Assembly: GCF_016234775.1 (NCBI RefSeq)
Contig: NZ_JACRAH010000056.1
Span: forward strand, 1 to 64,000
Direction: 5' to 3'
DNA from: Aquabacterium sp.
Lineage (GTDB): Bacteria; Pseudomonadota; Gammaproteobacteria; Burkholderiales; Burkholderiaceae_C
DNA length: 64,000 nucleotides
Each line of letters begins with the position of its first letter. Position 1 is the first letter of the stretch. A program made the translations under genes and the position numbers. The notes below the pieces were generated by a model that did not search any database, was not told where the DNA came from, and was given only the letters and a program-made list of their open reading frames with translations. Shown here one piece after another: positions 46,466-55,500 of the stretch.

Positions 46466-47755
46466 ATGTCTTCCTTTCCGCCAAGCTCCAGTCCTGATAT
46501 TTCCAAGCTGGCTGCAGGCTTGAACGATCCATTGATGGTCAGGATCAACCAGTTGCTGGACAAGGGCTTTCCATGGATGCGCTTTCCCGGCTCGCTGGAG
46601 CAACAGTTCCTGCTGGACGTGGCAGAAGCCCGCCGCAAACACTTCGTGATCAGCAGCGTCATAGCCTTGCTGATCTACAACGGCTTCCTGGTCGCGGACT
46701 ACTTAATGGCCCGTGACGTGTTCTGGCTGGCCGTGCAGATCCGGATCCTGTTTTTCACGCCGTTGGCCCTGTTCTTCATCTACTTGATTCAAAGGCAGCG
46801 CGGGGCTTTCATCCACAGCTTGCCAACGGCTTCTCTGGAGGTCATTGTGGTGAGCGGTGGCCTGATTGCGGCCACAAGTCTGGCCTTCATCCTGTCGGAG
46901 ACCCGAAGCCCGCTGGCGCCCTACTATCACGTGGGCTTCTGTGTGGTGGTCCTGTATGGCAATGTCGTTCAACGGCTGAGGTTCTGGTATGCCGCGGTCT
47001 TTTCCGTGGCGCTGCTTGGCATCCATGTGGCTGGCATCGTGCTGCTGGGCAGCTTTCCTCCTCGTCTGCTGTGGCCGATTGTCTCCATGGTTCTGTCGTC
47101 GATCGTGTTCTCGCTGACGGCCAACTACGTGATGGAACGCGACGAGCGCAAACGCTATTTGCTGACCCTGAGAGAACGGGGCGTGGTGCGGGAGTTGACC
47201 CGTGCGCATGAACGCCTGCAGGAGTTGTCTCGCGTGGATGCATTGACAGGACTCTACAACCGCCGCCACTTCCAGGAGTATCTGCAGCAGGTGTGGGAGC
47301 GAGCGCAATACGATGGCTCGTCCGTCAGCATCCTGATGGTGGATGTGGATCATTTCAAGAAGTACAACGATCGCTACGGCCACCCGGTTGGCGATGAATG
47401 CCTCAGCCAGATTGCCAGCGTGCTGCAGAGCACCTTGCGACGGCCTCAGGATCTGATTGCACGCTACGGTGGCGAAGAGTTCATCGCCGTGCTGCCCACA
47501 ACAGATGCAAGTTACGCCATGGCGGTCGCCGAGCGGGTGCGCGTGGCGGTAGAGGCCTTGCAGATGCGGCATGAGAGTTCATCTGCATCCCACTTTGTGA
47601 CGGTCAGCATCGGCGTGGTGTCATGCAAGGCCGACTTTTTGCTGAAGTCTTCGGCACTGGTTTCAGCGGCAGATCAGGCTCTGTATCAGGCCAAACACGA
47701 AGGCCGCAATCGGATCTGCGTGCTCGATGCCAAGGCGGCAGCCTCAGCGCACTGA
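46466..47755 (+). CDS. Membrane-anchored diguanylate cyclase (GGDEF), second copy
   Basis: A 429-residue paralogue of the upstream gene with the same order: charged N-terminus (MVRINQLLDKGFPWMRFPGS parallels EIDRLLEKGFRDLKFPDA), about six membrane segments, linker and GGDEF domain. The active site GGEEF is at 335-339, and RPQD five residues before it forms an intact inhibitory site. Both copies therefore look catalytically active. The 12-bp gap implies co-transcription. The stop overlaps the convergent CDF gene by 12 bp. A GTG at 46463 just ahead of the ATG is an equally possible start. Confidence 0.9.
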   Translation: MSSFPPSSSPDISKLAAGLNDPLMVRINQLLDKGFPWMRFPGSLEQQFLLDVAEARRKHFVISSVIALLIYNGFLVADYLMARDVFWLAVQIRILFFTPLALFFIYLIQRQRGAFIHSLPTASLEVIVVSGGLIAATSLAFILSETRSPLAPYYHVGFCVVVLYGNVVQRLRFWYAAVFSVALLGIHVAGIVLLGSFPPRLLWPIVSMVLSSIVFSLTANYVMERDERKRYLLTLRERGVVRELTRAHERLQELSRVDALTGLYNRRHFQEYLQQVWERAQYDGSSVSILMVDVDHFKKYNDRYGHPVGDECLSQIASVLQSTLRRPQDLIARYGGEEFIAVLPTTDASYAMAVAERVRVAVEALQMRHESSSASHFVTVSIGVVSCKADFLLKSSALVSAADQALYQAKHEGRNRICVLDAKAAASAH

Positions 47756-48658
47756 GACGGGATCCAGGTGAGTCATCACGTCCAGAACAGGCAGCTTCTT
47801 CATCACGCGCTCGCGAGCTGAACTGGCGATATCGTGACCTTCTTTGACGGTCAGTTCACCATCGACTTCCAGATGAGCATCCACCATGATCATGTCACCC
47901 ATCTTGCGGGTACGCAGGTCATGAACACCTTGCACGCCGGGGGTGTCCGTCAGGACCAGCCGGATCTCATTGATCTGCTCATCTGAGACTGAACGGTCCA
48001 TCAGGTCGTTGAGGGCATCCCAGCCGAATTCCCACCCCATCCTGGTGACCATGAAGCCCACGATGAGGGCGGCGACCGGGTCCAGCAAGGGATAGCCCAG
48101 CAAGTTGCCGATGATGCCCAGCGCCACGACCAGAGAAGATGCTGCATCGGAACGGGCATGCCAAGCATTGGCCACCAGCATGCTGGAGCGCACACGCTCG
48201 GCAGCGGCCAGCATGTAGCGAAACAGCAGCTCCTTGGAGACCAGTGCCACCAGGGCCACATACAGCGCCACAGGTTTGACCTTGGGGATCAACTCCGGAT
48301 CGCCCAGTTTGTACACAGCGCTCCACAGCATGCCGATGCCCACGCTGAGCAGCAAACCGCCCAGCACCAGCGAGGCGGCCGTTTCGTAGCGGTGGTGGCC
48401 GTAGTGGTGGTCTTCGTCGGCTTCCTTGCGGCTGTGCTGGTTGGCCAGCAGCACCACGAAGTCGGCGATCAGGTCGGACAGCGAGTGGATGCCGTCTGCG
48501 ATCAGGGCTTGCGAGTGCGCAAACACACCCACCAGCACTTGAACCGTCGTCAGGACGAGGTTGACCACCACGCTGACCAGCGTGCTGCGCTTGGCCACGG
48601 CGTGGCGTTCGGGGGTGTCCTGTTCAGGATCGTCTTGCGGCGTCAGATCCAAAGCCAT
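47744..48658 (-). CDS. Cation diffusion facilitator (CDF) family metal transporter
   Basis: A 304-residue inner-membrane antiporter. Metal-site residues appear in ADGIHSLSDLIADFVVLLAN (HxxxD of helix 2) and in NAWHARSDAASSL (HxxxD of helix 5). A His-rich loop HHYGHHRYE follows helix 2. The C-terminal cytosolic domain includes VHDLRTRKMGD and MVDAHLEVDGELTVKEGHDI, typical of the FieF/MamB branch. Zn2+, Fe2+ or Mn2+ could be the substrate. It follows ribA by 6 bp on the same strand. Confidence 0.92.
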   Translation of the reverse strand: MALDLTPQDDPEQDTPERHAVAKRSTLVSVVVNLVLTTVQVLVGVFAHSQALIADGIHSLSDLIADFVVLLANQHSRKEADEDHHYGHHRYETAASLVLGGLLLSVGIGMLWSAVYKLGDPELIPKVKPVALYVALVALVSKELLFRYMLAAAERVRSSMLVANAWHARSDAASSLVVALGIIGNLLGYPLLDPVAALIVGFMVTRMGWEFGWDALNDLMDRSVSDEQINEIRLVLTDTPGVQGVHDLRTRKMGDMIMVDAHLEVDGELTVKEGHDIASSARERVMKKLPVLDVMTHLDPVSVR

Positions 48659-48664
48659 GCGTGC

Positions 48665-49315
48665 TCAACCCAGCCAGTCGATGTGGTGCCCCAGCTTGCG
48701 GGCCTTGGTGCCCAGGTAGCGCTCGTTCTCGGCCTGCACGTCACTGCGAACCGGCACGCGTTCCTCGATGTTGACGCCATGCTGCGTCAGCGTATCAACC
48801 TTGCGCGGGTTGTTGGTCATCAGCTTGACCGAGTTCACACCCAGGTAAGACAGGATTTCGGCGGCGGCATCGAAGTTGCGCAGGTCTGGTGCAAAACCCA
48901 GATGCTGATTGGCTTCCACGGTGTCCATGCCCTGATCTTGCAATTGGTATGCCCGCAGCTTGTTGGCCAGGCCGATGCCACGGCCTTCCTGGCGCAGGTA
49001 CACCACCACGCCACTGCCCTTCTTGCCGATTTCGCTCATGGCGAAGTGCAGTTGGGGGCCGCAGTCGCAGCGCAGGGAGCCAAAGACATCCCCTGTCATG
49101 CATTCGGAGTGCACGCGCACCAGGGCGCTGCCCTTGACTTCACCCATGACCATGGCGACGTGTTCGGCACCGGTGGCCTTTTCACGAAAAAGCTTCATGG
49201 TGAAGCTGCCATGTTCGGTGGGCACGCGCGCTTCGGCCAGGAATTCCACCAGGGCGGTGGTCACAGGCGTCAGGGCTTCGGCTGGGGTCTGGCTCGCGGA
49301 ATCAGGGATTGACAT
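48665..49315 (-). CDS. ribA: GTP cyclohydrolase II
   Basis: A 216-residue enzyme for the first step of riboflavin synthesis, opening the GTP ring. Zinc ligands are seen in HSECMTGDVFGSLRCDCGPQ (Cys, Cys-x-Cys), and RQEGRGIGLANKLRAY is the conserved GTP-binding segment with the catalytic Arg. The stand-alone form (no RibB domain) has normal length. No FMN riboswitch consensus was recognised in the upstream region. It is co-oriented with the CDF gene. Confidence 0.95.
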   Translation of the reverse strand: MSIPDSASQTPAEALTPVTTALVEFLAEARVPTEHGSFTMKLFREKATGAEHVAMVMGEVKGSALVRVHSECMTGDVFGSLRCDCGPQLHFAMSEIGKKGSGVVVYLRQEGRGIGLANKLRAYQLQDQGMDTVEANQHLGFAPDLRNFDAAAEILSYLGVNSVKLMTNNPRKVDTLTQHGVNIEERVPVRSDVQAENERYLGTKARKLGHHIDWLG

Positions 49316-49460
49316 TCATTTTCCTCAGGGGCCCATATTCTGCCAAAAGCCACTGCACTCCACATTTTGAGGAGCAAAAAGACCTGCGTGCGGAAAAAAT
49401 GGTGAAGTTCTTGACCTAGCTTACCTTTTACATGGAAACTGGCACGCATGAACTGCATCT

Positions 49461-49586
49461 GGACCTCCCGAACCCGCCGAATTTGGCTAGCGCTAGCTGA
49501 CAACAGCTGGTGTGTTCGGGTCACACGCGTCTGACGAGTTCATTCTCTCCGCCCCCCAACAACGCCAGCCCAGCCGCTGGCGTTTT
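49461..49586 (+). ncRNA. Candidate structured small RNA or leader with its own terminator
   Basis: No plus-strand gene lies between the ribA start (49315) and this point, yet a canonical plus-strand terminator stands at 49561-49586. Upstream of it, CCCGAAC (49467-49473) pairs with GTTCGGG (49514-49520) and encloses a perfect 12-bp palindrome GCTAGCGCTAGC (49486-49497). This is the layout of a short RNA ending in a Rho-independent terminator. No clear promoter was found; TTGACC at 49411-49416 lacks a good -10. The same stem could instead form in the ribA leader on the minus strand. Confidence 0.3.
49561..49586 (+). terminator. Orphan intrinsic terminator (plus strand)
   Basis: AACGCCAGC (49561-49569) pairs perfectly with GCTGGCGTT (49576-49584) around a six-base loop and is followed by TTTT with GC-rich sequence beyond. 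No annotated plus-strand gene ends upstream of it. Confidence 0.65.
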
Positions 49587-49679
49587 GCATTTCGGGGTCG
49601 TTGACGAGCAGTAATCAGTCTCCCAGACAACGCCCCCGCGCCAAGCGGCTTTCTTTCAACCTTGAGGAAAGTCACTGTC

Positions 49680-49781
49680 ATGCGCATGCTCACCAACCCC
49701 GCCACGAAGTACATCTCTACCTGGTTCCGCCAGTTGCGACTGCGAGCGACGCACGCGTTAGACAAGGAGCGTGCCGCATGA
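49680..49781 (+). CDS. 33-residue micro-ORF coupled to the zinc-ribbon/HTH gene
   Basis: The ORF starts ATG at 49680 (a second ATG at 49686) behind GAGGAAAG and ends in a TGA that overlaps the next ATG (ATGA at 49778-49781). The peptide MRMLTNPATKYISTWFRQLR followed by LRATHALDKERAA is amphipathic and helical in appearance. The 4-bp overlap and good ribosome site suggest that it is translated and couples translation of the downstream protein. The first residues resemble the start of LeuA (MLxNPATKYR), but the rest does not, so this is probably coincidence. The function is unknown. Confidence 0.5.
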   Translation: MRMLTNPATKYISTWFRQLRLRATHALDKERAA

Positions 49782-50110
49782 GACACCGCACCGCTTCGAC
49801 TGGTTTCTGCCCGAGTTGCCAACACCACGGCCTGTTGCAGCGCCATGCCATCCGCCCGAGCTGGTGGCGCGATGTGCCGCAGGATGGCCGCCCGCAAGTT
49901 CGACGTGGCGAGATCGTGCGCTGGCGCTGCACGAGTTGCCTCCAGACCCACTCCAGCCAACCGGAATGGGCCTTGCCTGGCAAACGCCTGACTCGCGAAC
50001 TGGCGGCCTGGGTGAGCCAGGCCTTGCAGGCAGGGCAAAGCGCCCGGGCCGTGGCCCGCAGATGCGGCGTGGATGAAAAAACCGTGCGCACCTGGGGCAA
50101 TACGGGCTGA
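49778..50110 (+). CDS. Zinc-ribbon and helix-turn-helix protein (transposase-N-terminus-like)
   Basis: A 110-residue protein. Cys11-x2-Cys14 and Cys51-x2-Cys54 form a zinc ribbon, and residues about 68-107 form a helix-turn-helix (AWVSQALQAGQSARAVARRC, then GVDEKTVRTW). This pairing occurs at the N-terminus of ISL3-type transposases, but no catalytic DDE domain follows; the stop is followed by a hairpin (50122-50140). AAGGAGC seven bases before ATG 49778 supports the start. It could be a domesticated DNA-binding protein. It lies just upstream of the SOS mutasome operon on the same strand, but a hairpin and the LexA box separate them. Confidence 0.75.
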   Translation: MRHRTASTGFCPSCQHHGLLQRHAIRPSWWRDVPQDGRPQVRRGEIVRWRCTSCLQTHSSQPEWALPGKRLTRELAAWVSQALQAGQSARAVARRCGVDEKTVRTWGNTG

Positions 50111-50121
50111 TGCCAACTGAT

Positions 50122-50140
50122 GCAGGCTGAACCAGCCTGC
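50122..50140 (+). terminator. Hairpin after the zinc-ribbon/HTH gene
   Basis: GCAGGCTG (50122-50129) and CAGCCTGC (50133-50140) form a perfect stem with a three-base loop 12 bases after the stop codon. No T-run follows, so termination may be inefficient. Confidence 0.4.
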
Positions 50141-50181
50141 CCAAGGTGGACTGGACGGGCTGGCTCAAAATCGCTAAAGTG

Positions 50182-50197
50182 CTGTATATAACAACAG
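50182..50197. promoter_or_regulatory. LexA (SOS) box of the imuA-imuB-dnaE2 operon
   Basis: CTG-TATATAACAA-CAG matches the gammaproteobacterial/betaproteobacterial LexA consensus CTG-N10-CAG, with the favoured TATAT core. It ends 16 bases before the imuA start and overlaps the only plausible -10 (TATAAC at 50187-50192). LexA bound here should block transcription until DNA damage. Confidence 0.9.
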
Positions 50198-50213
50198 TAT
50201 TTCAGCAATTGAG

Positions 50214-51050
50214 ATGCATCCGCACGTCCTGCCTGCCGCCCCCCAGAATGGCCAGCCCGCCCTGCCCGAGCACCTGGCTCAGGCCGTTTGGCGCGGCGAT
50301 GCCATGGGGCGCGTGTGCAGCACGGTCATCCCCAGCGGGCATCACATGCTGGATGCCGAGCTGCCAGGCGGTGGCTGGCCCTGCCAGTCCATGACCGAAG
50401 TTCTGCTGCCCCAGTCCGCCCAGGCTGAATGGCGGCTGCTGAACCCTGCCTTGGCACAGATCGTGAGGCAAGGCGGAACGGTATTGCTCATTGCCCCGCC
50501 ACACACGCCCCACTTACCCGGCTTGACCAAGGAGGGCTTGCGTGATGACCGCCTGATCCGCATTGATGCGTGCACACCGGCCGAACGCCTGTGGGCCACC
50601 GAGCAGGCACTCAAGGCCGGTTGTGTCAGCGCCGTATTGAGCTGGTTGCCGCAAGTGCGCCCGGAGCAGATCCGCCGCTTGCATGCCTGCGCAGCGCAAC
50701 ACCCCGGGCCTTTGTTCGTGTTTCGTCCCGCCAAGGCCCAGGCTGACTCGTCTGCGGCGCCACTGCGCGTGCTGCTCGGGCTGGGGCCCTGCCCTCACCC
50801 GTTGCAGGTTCAGATCGTCAAGCGACGAGGGCCCATGCTGGATCAGCCCCTGAGCCTGCCGTGCTGGCCGGCCGGGTTGACGCCCCTTCTGCCTGCCGAC
50901 TCCTTGCCGACCCTGTTGCCCACTTCATTGCCACCCATCACCAGTCCGATATCTGCCACTCACCCCGCCACACCGGACACACCCCAAGCGCCATCACACC
51001 ATGCTGCACTGGATCGCCTTGCTACCCGGGAGTCCCGCGCCTTGTCATGA
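50214..51050 (+). CDS. imuA: ImuA, translesion synthesis-associated protein
   Basis: A 278-residue RecA-fold-like accessory protein of the ImuA/ImuB/DnaE2 mutasome. The N-terminal region reads ALPEHLAQAVWRGDAMG, then PSGHHMLDAELPGGGWPCQS and EVLLPQSAQAEWRLL, all characteristic of ImuA. The last 60 residues are rich in Pro, Thr and Ser and probably disordered; imuB starts inside this tail. ATG 50214 is just 17 bases after the LexA box, so the leader is very short. Damage-induced expression is inferred from the box. Confidence 0.92.
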   Translation: MHPHVLPAAPQNGQPALPEHLAQAVWRGDAMGRVCSTVIPSGHHMLDAELPGGGWPCQSMTEVLLPQSAQAEWRLLNPALAQIVRQGGTVLLIAPPHTPHLPGLTKEGLRDDRLIRIDACTPAERLWATEQALKAGCVSAVLSWLPQVRPEQIRRLHACAAQHPGPLFVFRPAKAQADSSAAPLRVLLGLGPCPHPLQVQIVKRRGPMLDQPLSLPCWPAGLTPLLPADSLPTLLPTSLPPITSPISATHPATPDTPQAPSHHAALDRLATRESRALS

Positions 51051-52581
51051 GGCAGAAGGGGCGGATCAGCTGCGACCTGAGCATGTTGAAGACAAAGCTT
51101 CACCCGCTTGCATCCCGCTGGTGCTGGGGCCCCTGCACCTGGGTTGGTGGGCCTTGCAATTCACACCTCGGGTGGCCTGCCTGGAAGACGCGGTTGTGCT
51201 GGAGGTGCAGGCCAGCGAGCGATTGTTTGGCGGGGCTGCAACCTTGCGCGAGCGCATCATGAATGAAGCCCGGGCGCATGGCGTGGTGGCTGCAGCCCAT
51301 GCCGGTACGGCACTGGCTGCGGTGGCCCTGGCTCGCCATGCCGCCACATGCGCACCAGACAAGGCCCTTGCTACCGAATCCACCACACGCCTGGCAAAAA
51401 GCCAGACCCGACACCAGCGACAAAATGCCCAGGATAAAGGTGAAGACACCGATACACGCAAGGAACTGGCCGCGCGCCTGAATCAACTCCCTCTGGATGT
51501 GTTGCCTGGCGTGGCCACCCATGCGCCCACCCTGGCCAGACTGGGGTGTCGCAAGCTGGCCGATGTGCGCGCCCTGCCGCGCGGTGGTCTGAGCCGGCGT
51601 TTCGGTGCCGGCATCCTGCAGACACTGGATCAGGCCTACGGCCACAGCCCTGAAGCCTTCGAGTGGCTCACCCTGCCGGCGGTGTTTGATGCCCGGCTGG
51701 AGTTGCCTGGCCGTGTCGAATCAGCCCCCGCCTTGCTGTTTGCCGCCAGCCACCTGCTGCAACAACTGTGTGCCTGGCTGGCGGGGCGCCAGGCCGGCGT
51801 CATGGCCTTCACCTTGCGCTGGCTGCATGACTGGCACCGTCGCGACAGCAGCCACGAGGGCGAATGGACCGTGCGACTGGGCAGCCCGACGCGCGACTAC
51901 GCCCGCCTGAGCCGGCTTCTGGCCGAGCACCTGCAACGCATCCAGTTGAGTGCCCCGGTGGGTGACATCAGCCTGCACGCCGATGAGATCGAAGCCCTGC
52001 CCCTGAGCAGCCAGCAACTCTTTCATGAGCACCGCGAAGACCAGTTGAGCGCCAGCCCCGATGCCTTGCTCACACCTGCCGCCCAACGCGCACAACGCGA
52101 TGCCCTGCTGGCCTTGCTGGAAAAGCTCAGTGTGCGCCTGGGGCCCGAGCGCGTGCTGCAAGCCCAGGTACAGGCCGATCACCGGCTGGAATGCGCTCAG
52201 CAGTGGCACCCCGCCGTGCCAGCCTTGTCCACCGCATCCCTTCACCATCCAGAGGCCCCTGCGACGCATGCAGCCCGAACAGCCCGCGCCGTCCCTGTCG
52301 CCGACATGCCGCAACCCTGCTGGGTCCTGCCTGAACCCATGCCGCTGGCGCTGGACGCGGTACTGGGCCAACACCCCATCTACCAAGGCAAGCTGACGCT
52401 GCTGGCCGGCCCGCATCGTATCGAGGCCGGCTGGTGGGACCCAGGCACCGAGCACACCCGCGTAACCCGCGACTACTACCTCGCCAGCAGCGCCCACGCC
52501 GGCCTGCTGTGGATCTACAAACGCCAGCAGGCTGCAGACGACACGCGCAGCCCCTGGTACCTGCACGGCTTCTTTGCCTGA
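51001..52581 (+). CDS. imuB: ImuB, inactive Y-family DNA polymerase
   Basis: A 526-residue Y-family homologue serving as a hub that links DnaE2 to the sliding clamp. The palm segment LEVQASERLFGG is typical of ImuB, and the catalytic acidic residues of active Y polymerases are not seen. An Ala/Thr/Lys-rich insertion (about 120-158) interrupts the palm. The element SSQQLF near residue 338 lies where a clamp-binding QLxLF motif is expected. The C-terminus RDYYLAS ... WYLHGFFA matches ImuB. It starts inside imuA with a 50-bp overlap. Confidence 0.93.
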   Translation: MLHWIALLPGSPAPCHEAEGADQLRPEHVEDKASPACIPLVLGPLHLGWWALQFTPRVACLEDAVVLEVQASERLFGGAATLRERIMNEARAHGVVAAAHAGTALAAVALARHAATCAPDKALATESTTRLAKSQTRHQRQNAQDKGEDTDTRKELAARLNQLPLDVLPGVATHAPTLARLGCRKLADVRALPRGGLSRRFGAGILQTLDQAYGHSPEAFEWLTLPAVFDARLELPGRVESAPALLFAASHLLQQLCAWLAGRQAGVMAFTLRWLHDWHRRDSSHEGEWTVRLGSPTRDYARLSRLLAEHLQRIQLSAPVGDISLHADEIEALPLSSQQLFHEHREDQLSASPDALLTPAAQRAQRDALLALLEKLSVRLGPERVLQAQVQADHRLECAQQWHPAVPALSTASLHHPEAPATHAARTARAVPVADMPQPCWVLPEPMPLALDAVLGQHPIYQGKLTLLAGPHRIEAGWWDPGTEHTRVTRDYYLASSAHAGLLWIYKRQQAADDTRSPWYLHGFFA

Positions 52582-52593
52582 TCGAGCGCTGCC

Positions 52594-55500
52594 ATGCTTC
52601 TCCAGCCAACTCAGTTCGCGCTACCCGATTACGTCGAACTGCATGCGGTGTCGAACTTCTCGTTTCTGCGTGGGGCGTCGCATGCGCAGGAAATGGTGCA
52701 ACGCGCGCTGGCCCTGGGCTACCGCGGGCTGGCCATCACGGATGAATGCAGCATGGCCGGGGTCGTGCGTGCGCATCTGGCCCTGCGAGAAGCACGTCAG
52801 GCCAGGGAACCCGGCGCGGACGATTTCAAACTGCTGATCGGCAGTGAGTTCCAGGTGTTCGAAGATGAACACGATGCGCAGCCCATGCGCCTGATCGTGC
52901 TGGCCTGCCATCGCCTGGGCTACGGGCTGCTGTGCGAGTTCATCACGCGCCTGCGCCGGGCCACCGAAGGCAAAGGCCAGGCCAGGTTGATACGCAGCGA
53001 GATTCGCCAGGAGGCCTTGGGCGACTGCGTGGTGATCATGGCGCCGCACCGCCTCGGCCCGGCAGCCACCATCGAGGCCCAGGCGCAGTGGCTCAAGCAG
53101 CACTTTGGCGGCCGCTGCTGGCTGGCGCTCGAACAGCATCAGCAACTGGATGACGCCATCTGGCTGCGCACCCTGCGCCATGTGAGCGACACCGTGCGCG
53201 TGCCCCTGGTGGCTGCGGGCGATGTACACATGCATGCGCGCTCCCGCAAGCCCTTGCAGGATGTGCTCACCGCCATCCGCATCGGCAAACCCCTGCCTGA
53301 ATGCGGGCTGGAGCTGGAGCGCCATGCAGAACGCCATCTGCGCAGCCGCCTGCAACTGGCCCAGCTTTATCCGCCAGACACCCTGGCTGCCACCTTGCAG
53401 GTCGCTGCACGTTGCGACTTCAGCCTCGATGAACTGAAGTACGAATACCCTGAAGAAGTCGTGCCCGAGGGCGACACCCCCAGCTCCTACCTGCAGCGCC
53501 TGGCCTATGAAGGCAGCACCTGGCGTTACCCCAAGGGCGTGCCGGCCCGTGTGCAGTTGCAGGTCGACAAGGAGCTGGATCTGATCGCCGAACTCGGCTA
53601 TGAAAAGTACTTCCTCACCGTCTACGACATCGTGCGCTTCGCCCGCTCCCGGCACATCCTGTGTCAGGGCCGAGGCAGTGCGGCCAACTCTGCCGTGTGC
53701 TATTGCCTGGGCATCACCGAGGTCGATCCGGATCAGACCACCCTGCTGTTCGAGCGCTTCATCTCCAAAGAGCGTAACGAGCCGCCCGACATCGATGTGG
53801 ACTTCGAGCACGAGCGCCGCGAAGAGGTCATCCAGTATCTGTATGAGCGTTATGGGCGCGACCGCGCCGCCCTGACCGCCACCGTCATCAGCTACCGCAC
53901 CCGCAGCGCCCTGCGCGATGTGGGCAAGGCCCTGGGCTTCGATGCCGAGCTGATCGAGCGTGTGGGCAACAACCACCAGTGGTGGGACGGCAAGGGCATC
54001 CAGGCTGAGAGACTGATCGAGATCGGCCTGGATCCGCAAGACATCCGCCTGCGCCAATGGCAGGACCTCTCACTCACCTTGATGGGTTTTCCGCGCCACC
54101 TCAGCCAGCACACCGGCGGCTTCGTGATCGCCAAGGGCGCCCTGTGCCGCATGGTACCGATCGAGAACGCCAGCATGCCCGACCGCAGCGTCATCCAGTG
54201 GGACAAGGATGACCTGGATGCCCTCGGCCTGCTCAAGGTGGATGTGCTGGCGCTGGGCATGCTCACCGCGCTGCGCAAGGCGCTGGACTTCATCGGCCAG
54301 CAGCGCGGCCATGAGATGGAGTTGCAAGACATCCCCAGGGAAGACGAAGCCACCTACGACATGGTCTGCCAGGCCGACACGGTTGGCGTCTTCCAGATCG
54401 AAAGCCGTGCGCAGATGAGCATGCTGCCGCGCCTGCGCCCGCGCGAGTTTTACGACCTGGTGGTCGAGGTGGCGCTGGTGCGGCCAGGCCCCATACAAGG
54501 CGGCATGGTCCACCCGTATCTGGAACGGCGCGAGCTTTATCGGCGTGATCCATCTGCCATCACCTACCCGCCTCGGCTGGAGGCCGCTTTGAAACGCACG
54601 CTCGGCATCCCCATCTTCCAGGAACAGGTGATGCAGATCGTGGTGCTGGCCGCGGGCTTCACGGCGGGCGAAGCCGATGAGTTGCGGCGCTCCATGGCCG
54701 CCTGGCGGCGCAAAGGCGGGGTGCACAAGTTCAAGGACAAGGTCATCAACGGCATGAAGGCCAATGGCTACGACCCGGGCTTTGCCGATCAGATCTTCAA
54801 GCAGATCCAGGGCTTTGGCGAATACGGTTTTCCGGAATCCCATGCGGCCAGTTTTGCCTTGCTGGTCTATGCCAGTGCCTGGGTCAAGTGCCACGAGCCT
54901 GCCGCCTTTCTGGCGGGCCTGCTCAACGCCCAGCCCCTGGGCTTTTACTCGCCCAGCCAGTTGGTGCAAGATGCGCGCCGCCATGGCGTGAACGTGCGCC
55001 CGCCTGATGTGATGACCAGTCTGTGGGACTGCACACTGGAAGATCGCCCAGGGCCTGAAGAAGCCCGACGCCAGAAGCTGCGTCAAGATCAGCCCACCGT
55101 TCGCTTGGGGCTGCGCCTGATCGCCGGGCTCTCGCATCAAGCCGCCGAGCGCATCGTGCAGGCCCGGCAGCAAGCCCTGTTCATCAACGTGGATGACCTG
55201 GCCCGCCGCGCCGATCTGGATCAGGCCGACATGCGGGCCCTGGCCGCTGGCGATGCCTTGATGAGCTTGTCCGGCCACCGCAGGCAGCAGGTCTGGGAAG
55301 CCTCCGCGCTGCACCGTGCCCCCACCTTGCTGCGTGACGCACCGGTGGACGAAGACTGGCTGGACCTGCCCCACGCCCCCGAAGGAGAAGAAATCGTGTT
55401 CGACTACGCCTCGCTGGGCCTGACCCTGCGCAGCCATCCGCTGGCCTTGCTGCGCCCGAAGTTAAGGGAGCAGCGCCTGTCCAGCGCACGCGATCTGCGT

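Noticed and set aside
49316-49460. FMN riboswitch upstream of ribA
   Set aside because: The conserved RFN-element segments could not be found on the minus strand.
49680-49720. Resemblance of the micro-ORF start (MLTNPATKY) to LeuA
   Set aside because: Similarity stops after nine residues and no other part of leuA is present.
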